Shown: positions 37,801-49,848 of the stretch, one piece after another | Position numbering within the stretch: position 1 is the first letter of the stretch | How the letters are laid out: every line of letters begins with the position of its first letter | Assembly: GCF_910592395.1 (NCBI RefSeq) | Contig: NC_088318.1 | Location: 14,694,349-14,758,348, forward strand | Length of the DNA: 64,000 nucleotides | DNA from: Lineus longissimus | Lineage: Eukaryota; Nemertea; Pilidiophora; Heteronemertea; Lineidae | Direction: 5' to 3' | Notes under the pieces: model-generated | The model's input: the letters and a program-made list of their open reading frames with translations, nothing else | Told to the model about the DNA's origin: nothing | Databases searched by the model: none | Position numbers and translations under genes: made by a program

Positions 37801-39708
37801 TCTAGTTCCACAACTGCGAAGATGCTAAGAAAGCTCTGGAGCAGCTCAATGGTTTTGAATTGGCGGGGCGTCCAATGAAATGTGGTCACGTTACGGAGAG
37901 GACTGCGGAGGCACATGGAGCATCAGTGCTGGATAGTGATGAGATGGATAGAGCTGGTATTGACTTGGGAGCCACTGGCAGGCTTCAGCTTATGGCAAAG
38001 TTAGCTGAAGGTGAGAAAAGATCACAAGTACATATGTTTACATGAAGTATATGAGGTATTTATTGTCAGTGGTCAGTCTGCACATGATGAACCTTTTTGA
38101 TAGGAATTGCCGTCTGATAAGATTTGACGACGCTTTATATTCTGATGCTTGATGACCTTCGGAATAAGATACACCACGCCCATTCCTTTTTGGGCTGAGA
38201 TAAGAGGTCTGCTCGACCACTTACCTTGCTTATGTTTATTAAGTTTTAACATGTTATCATTCTGTTGACTTCTTTTTGTGTGGAGCTGGGAATAACACGT
38301 GTAGAAGTGCTTTGATCATTTGAGCCTGAGAGTTATAGAATAGGCATAATGTTCTTCTGACATATGTATGTTTTGCTGTCGTGCAAAGGCACTATCATTG
38401 CTAAAAGGTGGTAGTGATAGTAAGAGGTCAAATATAAAAGGGAACCTTTGTAGATGAAATTGACATTGGCTGGACTTCTGCCTGCCGGTAATGAAGTTCC
38501 TTATTCATTAAAATATCATCATTGAAATTATTGAAATATTGATTCTTTTTTCAGGGACTGGTTTCCAGATCCCTCAGAATGCAGCCAATGCATTGAACTT
38601 GAATCCCGGCGCGGATGGTTTATCCCCATCATCTCAGGCCGCTGCCACCACCGCTCCATCGTCGACATCAAACTCTGTTGCCCCACCTATCGCCACACAG
38701 TGCTTCATGCTATCAAATATGTTTAATCCCGCAACGTATGTACATGTATACTAGGTTTCTGTCAATGAATTGGTGCTAGACTTGAAAAGATTAATCAACA
38801 GGCCAGTCTTCAACAGATCTTCAGTGTAAAGAAGAATGCTGGTTTCAGTCGGGGAACTGTTTACTACAGTCAAAGTTGGAATGCATACTTTCAAAGCTTC
38901 TGGGTGTCAGACCTTCACATGTCTGGTATTGAACATTCCAGTTGTGTGTTTGATATTCTATCAAGGCCACAATTTCCTAATTCTGCGTTGACATTGATGT
39001 TTGATCGGCTTTTTTCAGGGAGACCAACCCAACCTGGGATATCGAAATCCGAGACGATGTGATCGAGGAATGCAACAAACATGGCGGTGTACTTCATATT
39101 TATGTTGATAAAGCATCGCCTCAGGGGAATGTGTACGTCAAGTGCCCTAGTATAGCCGCAGCAGTGGCATCAGTGCAGGCACTTCATGGCCGTTGGTTTG
39201 CCGGTGAGTATTTTGTTCCTAAAAAGATTAAACGGACGAAATCTCTTGCTCATTGATGTTCCTGTACAACGTTCTTCTTGTATGCTGAGCTATGGCAAGG
39301 GAAATTGTCAATGCATTGAGTGCTGCATTCAGGCCATGGCCCTGCAGTAAGTTTTTATAGTGAAACTTTAGAAAGTCTACTTTTCTACAAGACGACCCCA
39401 TTACCCTGCCGAGTAACCTAGCTGTCAGTTAAGTTTCCAGGGCAAGCTGACAATTGGGGAAAATTCAACACTGTTCGCATCATGGACGAGACTTGCTGGT
39501 TTGAGACAACTAACACTGTTCTTTGTTTCTCCTCCCCACAGGTAAAGTCATCACAGCTGCCTATGTACCATTGCCGAACTATCATTCACTTTTTCCTGAC
39601 ACGTTGACGTTACGGCAGCTATTATTGCCTTCCTCGCAATCGACACAGACATTCCATAATCAGCAGATGCACCAACAGATGCAGCAAATGCAACAGATAC
39701 GCATGTGA
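31816..39708 (+). CDS. RBM39: RNA-binding protein 39 (CAPER-alpha) splicing factor
   Basis: Twelve coding exons join in phase: 31816-31869, 34496-34581, 35688-35747, 36173-36364, 36502-36567, 36694-36808, 36983-37273, 37507-37572, 37806-38010, 38555-38735, 39019-39203 and 39542-39708, giving 555 residues. The order is that of animal RBM39: MADDFDVEAMLEAPYRKE start, RS domain (about 20-145), linker LTPEERDART, RRM1 (RNP1 KGLAYVEF near 210), RRM2 (MRLYVGSLHFNI, RNP1 KGFGFVT), TQCFMLSNMFNP linker and the C-terminal UHM-type RRM (HIYVDKASPQGNVYVKCPS, HGRWFAGK). RBM39 is a nuclear SR-like factor that works with U2AF65 in 3' splice-site choice and as a coactivator. A 3' splice site (ttgtttcag) lies 20 nt before the ATG, so a 5' UTR exon exists upstream. 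The C-terminus has an unusual Gln/Met tail. Introns 3, 6 and 9 carry snoRNA-like sequences. Confidence 0.97.
31870..34495 (+). other. intron 1 of RBM39 (2.6 kb)
   Basis: The largest intron of the gene. No additional exon, RNA gene or repeat was recognised; several short frames appear random. RBM39 genes in other animals can use a poison exon, but I could not identify one here. Confidence 0.5.
35815..35885 (+). ncRNA. C/D-box snoRNA, intron 3 of RBM39
   Basis: Box C ATGATGA (35820-35826), box D' CTGA (35850-35853), box C' TGATGA (35861-35866) and box D CTGA (35878-35881), closed by a TGCT/AGCA terminal stem: all the marks of an intron-encoded C/D snoRNA in sense orientation. The 11 nt before D' (GGAATTGCCGT) can pair with 18S rRNA GCGGUAAUUCC using nine Watson-Crick and two G-U pairs. 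By the +5 rule this would target the U of GCGGU for 2'-O-methylation. Release would come from splicing of the host intron. The D-box guide target is not assigned. Confidence 0.75.
35930..36015 (+). repeat. possible tRNA-derived SINE relic in RBM39 intron 3
   Basis: GTGACTCGGTGGCTGAATGC resembles a tRNA 5' arm with an A box. The following GGTTGACTCAACTCGAATC contains a degenerate B box, then an A-rich stretch. It is weak and decayed. Confidence 0.3.
36877..36952 (+). ncRNA. C/D-box snoRNA-like copy, intron 6 of RBM39 (diverged)
   Basis: Same architecture as the intron 3 copy: TGATGA (36883-36888), D' CTGA (36914-36917), degenerate C' (TTGACA), D CTGA (36942-36945). It has the best terminal stem of the three, TTTTGC/GCAAAA. 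The guide GGAATTGTC keeps nine pairings to the same 18S site but has a mismatch at the second nucleotide before D'. Box C lacks the usual purine. It may be a diverging functional paralogue or a decaying copy. Confidence 0.5.
38080..38148 (+). ncRNA. C/D-box snoRNA, intron 9 of RBM39
   Basis: Nearly identical to the intron 3 copy from box C (38084-38090) to box D (38142-38145), with the same D' (38114-38117) and the same 18S-complementary guide. C' reads TGACGA instead of TGATGA. The flanks are unrelated except for a short GCA/TGC stem, so the duplicated unit is the snoRNA itself rather than the whole intron. Confidence 0.7.
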
Positions 39709-39870
39709 AACACTGCTGATGCAGATGTCATAGAGATACAGGTGTAAAACACATCAGGATGATGTAAAACCGAGCACATACAGATGTGAAACACATCTGA
39801 TATGGATGTGAAGCACAGCTGATACGGATGTAAAACAATCTTGTGCTGGAGTGAAATCTTGTGCTGGAGT
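39665..39870 (+). repeat. degenerate tandem repeat spanning RBM39 stop and 3' UTR
   Basis: Imperfect units of about 25-30 bp with the core GATGTRAAACAC start within the last codons (CAGATGCA) and continue past the TGA at 39708; they end with a duplicated CTTGTGCTGGAGT. Confidence 0.6.
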
Positions 39871-40338
39871 AAAATGGCATTTAACTTGGCTTTTAGAAAG
39901 CTTGCTGCAGTGATCAGAACTTATGACAAATTGGACGAGACATTGTGTGGTTTTATGTGTTGCTGTCTGATTCTCTTGTATAAACTGTTAAAGAGTGATT
40001 CATGCGCACAGTTGTTCGGCAACACCATGTGTTATGTCCTACTAATGCAAGGGCAAAGATCAGAAACATTGAATTGAATTTGTTGGAAGTACAATGTACT
40101 AACAGCAGCACTCTGTACAAATATGTTTCTTGTCCTGTCTTGGCACTCATCTGAACTGTCTGTATTATTTTTAAATTGCATTGGTCTGTTTTGCATGTAT
40201 TGGGGATGGGCAATCACGAGGTGTTTTATTGATGACAGTGTTGGCTTTAGGATTACCCAAAGGCAGAATTAGGACTTTTGGAATAGAACCATTTGCTGCG
40301 ACACAAAGGACCTGTAGAGTGGCTATAATACATGTAGG

Positions 40339-40344
40339 AATAAA
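40339..40344 (+). terminator. RBM39 polyadenylation signal candidate
   Basis: AATAAA about 630 nt after the stop codon, followed about 35 nt later by the GT-rich GTTGTGTGGGAGTTT, a typical downstream element. Confidence 0.55.
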
Positions 40345-41617
40345 GACAATTCTGTTTGCATTGCAATTTTAATTAGTTGTGTGGGAGTTTCACCTTTTAA
40401 AAGAGATTGTGTCTGCCAAGTTTGCAGTTGGACGCACAAAACTCTGGGTCCAGCTTTATATTATGTTCATATTAAAAAATATTTTGAGCTGAAATATGGG
40501 AGACAAACAAACAGTCCGATATTTGGTTTCCTCAGCGTAATTTCAATTCGGTTAAAGAATGAATAGTTCTTCATGGATTATTTGTATTGATTGTGATTTG
40601 AAGATATATTTCGTAATTATATAATAATGATAGTAATATGTTTTCTTTGTTATTTACCGAGACCTGGATGCCGAGCAAATTAACATTTGTGGCTGATGAT
40701 TCTAGCAAATGCTGTCCAAATCTCAATTGACATCTTGTAAATCGCGCCAGTGGTGCGACATTGTCCGTCAGTGGTTCGTCATTGACGCGCTACCCAGCCC
40801 ATAGGTTTGAATTGAATGTAGGTGTAAGTTGCTTGAAAATACTCATGTTGTTAAATCAACGGTTTGAAGATCAGTGACTGCACCTATTTAATCAGAGGGT
40901 ACAAGGAAAGCCTCCTATATTAAGCAACTGACAAGGTCAATAGAGGGTACACCGAACAAGGCCCTGAGCCTGCCACTGTTGAAACGTCCACCGTCGTTGA
41001 TCCCATCAGAGAGTCATATCTACTCTTGTAGTGTGGGAAGATGGCTTGTGGCTCTGCTGAACCTGTTTTGACAACTGAAGCAAGTCATTATCTTCATCAA
41101 ATTCCCTTAGTTTGATACTGATTACCTTCCAAAGGCATGAAAACCAATCAATTACAGGATGAGATCGTCATGTATGAGATGGGCTTAGGCGACAGTAACG
41201 CCGTCACGCGGCAGAAAATTGAACTGAAATCTCCATCCAAAACTCAGTTTTACTTTCTACCGCTAGATAGCATCACTGTCGCCTAAGTCCCCTTCCTGTG
41301 AAATTGAGCATGTTTTTAGGCCCTTTGCATGAATAGAATTTTTTGGGATTGCCAATGACATAAGACTCCGGGTGGGGCCTGAAGCTATATTTGCATGTAC
41401 TAGTCTTGCAAATAACCTAGACAGATCTACTATTGCCAGATAGATTGTAGGCAGTTAGTTGAGAGAAAATCATTGAAATTCCACTTTAAACCATTTTCAT
41501 TCATTTTCTTCATGTCTTCGACAAAGATATTTTAAAACTTTTGATGACGGTTGTGATGATGGACTGGAAAAAAAACCTAGGCCACTACCTCCAAGCAATT
41601 GCGGTAAGACTTCTTGA
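40345..41617. other. intergenic, no gene seen
   Basis: AT-rich sequence after the RBM39 3' end. No exon, repeat or RNA gene was recognised. Confidence 0.4.
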
Positions 41618-41774
41618 CAGTGGAACCTACCTCAGCAAACACCTCTCTATTAAGAACACTAGCTTTAGTCCCAAAGTTGTAGTTTCCATTAAATTTGGCC
41701 TCTCTAATCAGGACACCTCTAGGACAGCACTTGTCAGTCCCACAGAGTGTCTTTGATAGAGCGGTTCTGCTGTA
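41618..41774. mobile_element. MITE with TACAGTGGAACC-type ends, copy 2
   Basis: Begins CAGTGGAACCTACCTC and ends CGGTTCTGCTGTA, with internal CTCTCTATTAAGAACA and CTCTCTAATCAGGACA. It is the same family as 12564-12722, in inverse orientation. Confidence 0.65.
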
Positions 41775-44700
41775 CTCCTTTATTTTTGTTTCCCATTCCA
41801 TTGATGTACTTGCCACTCCAGAGCCAAACAAGGCTAGATACCCAAATGCAGTCCCTTTTGTCATTCTGATTGTCCTTCCTCTATGTTTGAACACAACCAC
41901 TGCTTTAGGAGTTTAGCAACGAAATTACTCCAAAGCAAAAATTAAGTCTGCACATAATCACTGGTATGCAGATGTGCCAGGGTGGCAGAAAATATCTGAA
42001 CTCTGCCACTGATTTAGTGTAGCAACGATATTGCTTCAAAGCAAAGAAAATATCTGTTTTTGAATTACTGGTGTGCAGATGTGCCAGCATGGCAGAAAGG
42101 ACCCTGAACATTGCGACTGCTTCAGGAGTGTAGCAACGAGATTGCTTCAAAGCAAAAAAGTCTGCACATAATTACTGGTGTGCAGATGTGCCAGCGTGGC
42201 AGAAAAGATCTGAACACTGCCACTGCTTTAGGAGTGTTGCAACGATATTGCTTCAAAGCAAAAATTAAGTCTGCACATATTTACTGGTATGAAGCATCAA
42301 AACCTTCGTTAGCCTTTAATGAGCAATTCATTTATAAATTTACAAACAGGATTTATCTTGCAACTATACTGCTCCAAAGTAAGAGCCAAGTTTGCACATA
42401 ATTACTGTTATACAGATGTGGCAGCGAGCAGACAAGACCTGAACACTGCCACTGCTTCAGGAGTGTAGCACTGATATTGCTTCAAAGCAAAAAAGTCTGC
42501 ACATAATTACTGGTGTGCAGATTTGCCCGTGAGACAGAAAAGACCCTGAACACTGCCACCGCTTTAGGAGTGTAGAAACAATATTGCTTCAAAGCAAGAA
42601 ATGAATCTGCACATATTTACTGGTATGCAGATATGCCAGCAAGGCATCAAAACCTTCGTAAGCCCTTAATGAGCAACTAATTTATAAAATTACAAACAGG
42701 ATTTATCTTACAACTGTACTGCTCCAAAGAAAGAGCCAAGTCTGCACATAATTACTGGTATGCAGATATGTCAGCGAGGCAGACAAGACCTGAACACTGT
42801 CACTGCTTCACAAGTGTAGCACTGATATTGCTTCAAAGCAAAACTTAATTATACATATAATCACTGGTATGCATATTTGCCCGCGACACAGAAAAGACCT
42901 GAAGACAGCCACTGCTTTAGGAGTGTAGCAACGATATTGCTTCAAAGCAAAAATGATGTTTGCACATAATTACTGGTATGCAGATGTGCCTCTTCGATAA
43001 AAAGACCCTGGACACTATCAAGCAACACTAATTTACAATTGACATGAAAGAGTGTACAGTTTGAGGGAAAGCCACATAACTATTAGATAATTGCCCTCTG
43101 TACTGGTGATAATCAGACTGGCCTGAAATTCTCATTATCGACCACTCCTCAGTGGAAATGAATCCAACAAAAAATGGGGTCATTGTATACAGTGGTACTG
43201 TATTACCCCGATGAGAAGCACTTTACTGATGTCCCCCACTCTCAACTAAGATATTTGTGCGTGTACCGGTTTGACTACGGGCTGAAGTTGACGATGTACT
43301 CCTGACGGAGCCATTGGGTGCTTCGCCCGCTCATTGACCGAGGCATGGTGACCTGGAGACAGTGACCGGATTGGCACTAGCTGGTCGAAGGACACTTCAC
43401 AGGGCGTCAATTCGCAACTTCTCATCATTTTTAAGGCACGACCCATTCACGTGGACCAAGTTTTACTCGGAAACCTACTCCTTACGTAGCGTGGGGTACC
43501 AACCCACCGCAGATTCAGGAGTGTGCAATGGTTTCGGAATATCCTACACCCAATTGTGCTGCCCATTCGCAATAGGTTTATACCACCGTCATGCGCCCCT
43601 GACATTGCCATCTCTCAGACAGTAACAGGAAATGGTGCAATCTGGCTGCAAATTTTTCCCAGAGGGGCGGGATAATGATTATTTCAGACCATTCAGAGTG
43701 TCACAAGTTCAGAGCGAAATCACCTGACAGTTATATGGAGTTGCACCAAAATGCAGACTCTTCATTTCATTTGTAAATAGGCATCGATTATTTTTGTTAC
43801 ATTCAATGGACCCAGTCCTACAATTTCAGGAAGAGCCAAGTCTGCACATAATTACTGGTATGCAGATTTGCCCGCAAGGCAGAAAAGACCTGAACATTGC
43901 CACCGCTTTAGGAGTGTAGAAACAATATTGCTTCAAAGCAAGAAATGAATCTGCACATATTTACTGGTATGCAGATATGCCAGCATTAGGCATCAAAACC
44001 TTCGTAAGCCCTTAATGAGCAACTAGTTTATAAAATTACAAACAGGATTTATCTTACAACTGTACTGCTCCAAAGAAAGGGCCAAGTCTGCACATAATTA
44101 CTGGTATGCAGATATATCAGCGAGGCAGACAAAACCTGAACACTGTCACTGCTTCACAAGTGTAGCACTGATATTGCTTCAAAGCAAAACTTAATTATAC
44201 ATATAATCACTGGTATGCATATTTGCCCGCGACACAGAAAAGACCTGAAGACAGCCACTGCTTTAGGAGTGTAGCAACGATATTGCTTCAAAGCAAAAAT
44301 GATGTTTGCACATAATTACTGGTATGCAGATGTGCCTCTTCGATAAAAAGACCCTGGACACTATCAAGCAACACTAATTTACAATTGACATGAAAGAGTG
44401 TACAGTTTGAGGGAAAGCCACACAACTATTAGATAATTGCCCTCTGTACTGGTGATAATCAGACTGGCCTGAAATTCTCATTATCGACCACTCCTCAGTG
44501 GAAATGAATCCAACAAAAAATGGGGTCATTGTATACAGTGGTACTGTATTACCCCGATGAGAAGCACTTTACTGATGTCCCCCACTCTCAACTAAGATAT
44601 TTGTGCGTGTACCGGTTTGACTACGGGCTGAAGTTGACGATGTACTCCTGACGGAGCCATTGGGTGCTTCGCCCGCTCATTGACCGAGGCATGGTGACCT

Positions 44701-47700
44701 GGAGACAGTGACCGGATTGGCACTAGCTGGTCGAAGGACACTTCACAGGGCGTCAATTCGCAACTTCTCATCATTTTTAAGGCACGACCCATTCACGTGG
44801 ACCAAGTTTTACTCGGAAACCTACTCCTTACGTAGCGTGGGGTACCAACCCACCGCAGATTCAGGAGTGTGCAATGGTTTCGGAATATCCTACACCCAAT
44901 TGTGCTGCCCATTCGCAATAGGTTTATACCACCGTCATGCGCCCCTGACATTGCCATCTCTCAGACAGTAACAGGAAATGGTGCAATCTGGCTGCAAATT
45001 TTTCCCAGAGGGGCGGGATAATGATTATTTCAGACCATTCAGAGTGTCACAAGTTCAGAGCGAAATCACCTGACAGTTATATGGAGTTGCACCAAAATGC
45101 AGACTCTTCATTTCATTTGTAAATAGGCATCGATTATTTTTGTTACATTCAATGGACCCAGTCCTACAATTTCAGGAAGAGCCAAGTCTGCACATAATTA
45201 CTGGTATGCAGATTTGCCCGCGAGGCAGAAAAGACCTGAACATTGCCACCGCTTTAGGAGTGTAGAAACAATATTGCTTCAAAGCAAGAAATGAATCTGC
45301 ACATATTTACTGGTATGCAGATATGCCAGCATTAGGCATCAAAACCTTCGTAAGCCCTTAATGAGCAACTAGTTTATAAAATTACAAACAGGATTTATCT
45401 TACAACTGTACTGCTCCAAAGAAAGAGCCAAGTCTGCACATAATTACTGGTATGCAGATATGTCAGCGAGGCAGACAAGACCTGAACACTGTCACTGCTT
45501 CACAAGTGTAGCACTGATATTGCTTCAAAGCAAAACTTAATTATACATATAATCACTGGTATGCATATTTGCCCGCGACACAGAAAAGACCTGAAGACAG
45601 CCACTGCTTTAGGAGTGTAGCAACGATATTGCTTCAAAGCAAAAATGATGTTTGCACATAATTACTGGTATGCAGATGTGCCTCTTCGATAAAAAGACCC
45701 TGGACACTATCAAGGAACACTAGTTTACAATTGACATGAAAGAGTGTACAGTTTGAGGGAAAGCCACATAACTATTAGATAATTGCCCTCTGTACTGGTG
45801 ATAATCAGACTGGCCTGAAATTCTCATTATCGACCACTCCTCAGTGGAAATGAATCCAACAAAAATGGGGTCATTGTATACAGTGGTACTGTATTACCCC
45901 GATGAGAAGCACTTTACTGATGTCCCCCACTCTCAACTAAGATATTCGTGCGTGTACCGGTTTGACTACGGGCTGAAGTTGACGATGTACTCCTGACGGA
46001 GCCATTGGGTGCTTCGCCCGCTCATTGACCGAGGCATGGTGACCTGGAGACAGTGACCGGATTGGCACTAGCTGGTCGAAGGACACTTCACAGGGCGTCA
46101 ATTCGCAACTTCTCATCATTTTTAAGGCACGACCCATTCACGTGGACCAAGTTTTACTCGGAAACCTACTCCTTACGTAGCGTGGGGTACCAACCCACCG
46201 CAGATTCAGGAGTGTGCAATGGTTTCGGAATATCCTACACCCAATTGTGCTGCCCATTCGCAATAGGTTTATACCACCGTCATGCGCCCCTGACATTGCC
46301 ATCTCTCAGACAGTAACAGGAAATGGTGCAATCTGGCTGCAAATTTTTCCCAGAGGGGCGGGATAATGATTATTTCAGACCATTCAGAGTGTCACAAGTT
46401 CAGAGCGAAATCACCTGACAGTTATATGGAGTTGCACCAAAATGCAGACTCTTCATTTCATTTGTAAATAGGCATCGATTATTTTTGTTACATTCAATGG
46501 ACCCAGTCCTACAATTTCAGGAAGAGCCAAGTCTGCACATAATTACTGGTATGCAGATTTGCCCGCAAGGCAGAAAAGACCTGAACATTGCCACCGCTTT
46601 AGGAGTGTAGAAACAATATTGCTTCAAAGCAAGAAATGAATCTGCACATATTTACTGGTATGCAGATATGCCAGCATTAGGCATCAAAACCTTCGTAAGC
46701 CCTTAATGAGCAACTAGTTTATAAAATTACAAACAGGATTTATCTTACAACTGTACTGCTCCAAAGAAAGGGCCAAGTCTGCACATAATTACTGGTATGC
46801 AGATATATCAGCGAGGCAGACAAAACCTGAACACTGTCACTGCTTCACAAGTGTAGCACTGATATTGCTTCAAAGCAAAACTTAATTATACATATAATCA
46901 CTGGTATGCATATTTGCCCGCGACACAGAAAAGACCTGAAGACAGCCACTGCTTTAGGAGTGTAGCAACGATATTGCTTCAAAGCAAAAATGATGTTTGC
47001 ACATAATTACTGGTATGCAGATGTGCCTCTTCGATAAAAAGACCCTGGACACTATCAAGCAACACTAATTTACAATTGACATGAAAGAGTGTACAGTTTG
47101 AGGGAAAGCCACACAACTATTAGATAATTGCCCTCTGTACTGGTGATAATCAGACTGGCCTGAAATTCTCATTATCGACCACTCCTCAGTGGAAATGAAT
47201 CCAACAAAAATGGGGTCATTGTATACAGTGGTACTGTATTACCCCGATGAGAAGCACTTTACTGATGTCCCCCACTCTCAACTAAGATATTTGTGCGTGT
47301 ACCGGTTTGACTACGGGCTGAAGTTGACGATGTACTCCTGACGGAGCCATTGGGTGCTTCGCCCGCTCATTGACCGAGGCATGGTGACCTGGAGACAGTG
47401 ACCGGATTGGCACTAGCTGGTCGAAGGACACTTCACAGGGCGTCAATTCGCAACTTCTCATCATTTTTAAGGCACGACCCATTCACGTGGACCAAGTTTT
47501 ACTCGGAAACCTACTCCTTACGTAGCGTGGGGTACCAACCCACCGCAGATTCAGGAGTGTGCAATGGTTTCGGAATATCCTACACCCAATTGTGCTGCCC
47601 ATTCGCAATAGGTTTATACCACCGTCATGCGCCCCTGACATTGCCATCTCTCAGACAGTAACAGGAAATGGTGCAATCTGGCTGCAAATTTTTCCCAGAG

Positions 47701-48684
47701 GGGCGGGATAATGATTATTTCAGACCATTCAGAGTGTCACAAGTTCAGAGCGAAATCACCTGACAGTTATATGGAGTTGCACCAAAATGCAGACTCTTCA
47801 TTTCATTTGTAAATAGGCATCGATTATTTTTGTTACATTCAATGGACCCAGTCCTACAATTTCAGGAAGAGCCAAGTCTGCACATAATTACTGGTATGCA
47901 GATTTGCCCGCAAGGCAGAAAAGACCTGAACATTGCCACCGCTTTAGGAGTGTAGAAACAATATTGCTTCAAAGCAAGAAATGAATCTGCACATATTTAC
48001 TGGTATGCAGATATGCCAGCATTAGGCATCAAAACCTTCGTAAGCCCTTAATGAGCAACTAGTTTATAAAACAAGAGGCCCAAGGGCCTGGCGCTCAGCT
48101 GAGTTGTTGCTGCGTTGTTCGTATATATTACATTACTCGTCAAACTCTACTAAACTAAGGACTCAAAGCCTAAGGATATTAGCTTCTGGATGTGTAACAG
48201 TGAATTACGGTAGACTGGCGCAATCTACTTCAAGCAAGCTCCACCCTTGCAATGTGTGCGCAAACAGATAACCTAACCTATATTGGACCATCAATTCTAC
48301 ACACAGCAACATGATTCATCCTCAGCTGTTACCATGATGATGATGATGATGATCCTTTTCGCAAATTGGTCGTCTTCTGTCTTTCTTCCATACTTCAGTG
48401 CCACCGGATGTAGTCTGCCCTTGTGGAGGGATCCTTTCAGCACCGGGACACAAGAATCCATGCGAATTGAATCACATGGAGAGACTAGCCCAATCACCCG
48501 CTTTTGGCTGGGTAGAAATGGGTAAATCTCGCAGACTGGACCTTAAACTCTACTGCCGACGTGTGAGGCCGGTCTGACAGATGAGTAAGTGGGGTCCACC
48601 TAATGCAGAAGGCACCAGTTTCCCTAACTAAAAGGGTAACATTAACAAAATGCTCTACCCAACTCTATTATTGCCTAAAGGCCT

Positions 48685-48834
48685 GTGTACACTAGTAAAA
48701 TACAGGGCCTTGAAGGGCTTGTTGCAAAATTGTTGTAAAAATGTTGGTAAAATGTTGGTAAAATGTTGGTAAAATGTTGGTAAAATGTTGGTAAAATGTT
48801 GGTAAAATGTTGCTAATATTTTACTAGTGTACAC
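48685..48834. mobile_element. small TIR element with internal 11-bp minisatellite
   Basis: Ends GTGTACACTAGTAAAATA and its exact reverse complement flank about seven tandem units of 11 bp (GTTGGTAAAAT, 48735-48812). It is nested in the Helitron-like insertion. Confidence 0.7.
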
Positions 48835-49019
48835 CCTGCTTAAGTCAAGTGAAACTCTTAACAAACCTTAGCAGAATGCCACCATTGAAATGTTGATAAT
48901 AATGATAGCAAGTAAAAACTTTAAACAGATAGACTTGATTTTTTTAACCAACTGCCACATGCGGTTTTCTTTATTTAGTAAATTTTGAGGTAAGTATTAC
49001 AGAATGAAATACTTGAATA

Positions 49020-49848
49020 CTAGAATTGCCTGGCTCTTCTGATGATTGCACTGGTGAACACCGAAGTCGATGGGATGTGCAAAGTCATAGCTCGATCCTC
49101 TCTCTTGGTCATCTTTGAGATGTAGTCACCAAATATGTTCAAATGCAGCTGCAGATCATTCCTGTCCTGCAAAACATGATGAGGAGATAACATTTTAATT
49201 TTGATAGAATAGGTAAGCTAGCCAAGTTTTATATCAAATACAAGGCCAACAACAACTGATAAGGCGCTAGGGCCGAATGATCAAGGAAGTTCATTGATAT
49301 GATTGGGAATACATTGTGATAAGAGTGATGAATCGGCCCCGTTTGAAGCATTGTGCTATGTACAGTGTGCAAGTGTCAGTGTGTATCATATCGCATTTAC
49401 TGTTTGTTGACATTTCAAATCGCTGGCGTCGATCCTCAATTACACTGTTTATGTACATTGGCAACCTTACCCGATGATATCAGAACGATGTTTATTATTG
49501 TCTTGTTTATTCACATTAGTTCTGCTATGTGACAAGAGTTATTTGTTGAGAAATCCATGATTTAAAGCCGGACTTTGACATCGTTTCTCAGACCAACCAA
49601 GCTGCATTTCGCAGATCGTTTTTCAACGATCGTCGACGAACTATTTCAAATTAATCACATCCAATTAAACAATCCAAGCCTTCCCTAATGTCATCAACAT
49701 GCAATAACACAAGCAGCCAAATATTGTCGCCTATGAAATTGTGAATTTAATGAGAACTTACCTCTGAATTGACAGAACGCGATCTATTCCATAGCATGGT
49801 CTCCTTACGTCTGAACTGCGCAGACTCGAGACGTGACGTTCGCTGCAT
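49020..49848 (-). CDS. two-exon small protein carried by the Helitron-like element
   Basis: Exon 1 (49848-49762) starts MQRTSRLESAQFRRKET and ends at TCAGAG|GTAAGT; exon 2 (49166-49020) follows a ttttgcag acceptor and ends in TAG. Both are phase 0 and give 77 residues with a basic, Arg-rich N-terminus and a helix-like middle (LQLHLNIFGDYISKMTKRED). Consensus splice sites and an uninterrupted join argue for a genuine spliced gene or gene fragment. The region before the ATG is CpG-richer and promoter-like. I do not recognise the family. Because it keeps its intron, it would have been picked up as genomic DNA, as Helitrons do, rather than by retroposition. Confidence 0.5.

Noticed and set aside
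48297-48525. Overlapping frames at the left of the Helitron-like insertion
   Set aside because: Contain a GAT/ATG microsatellite and no domain; likely non-coding element DNA.
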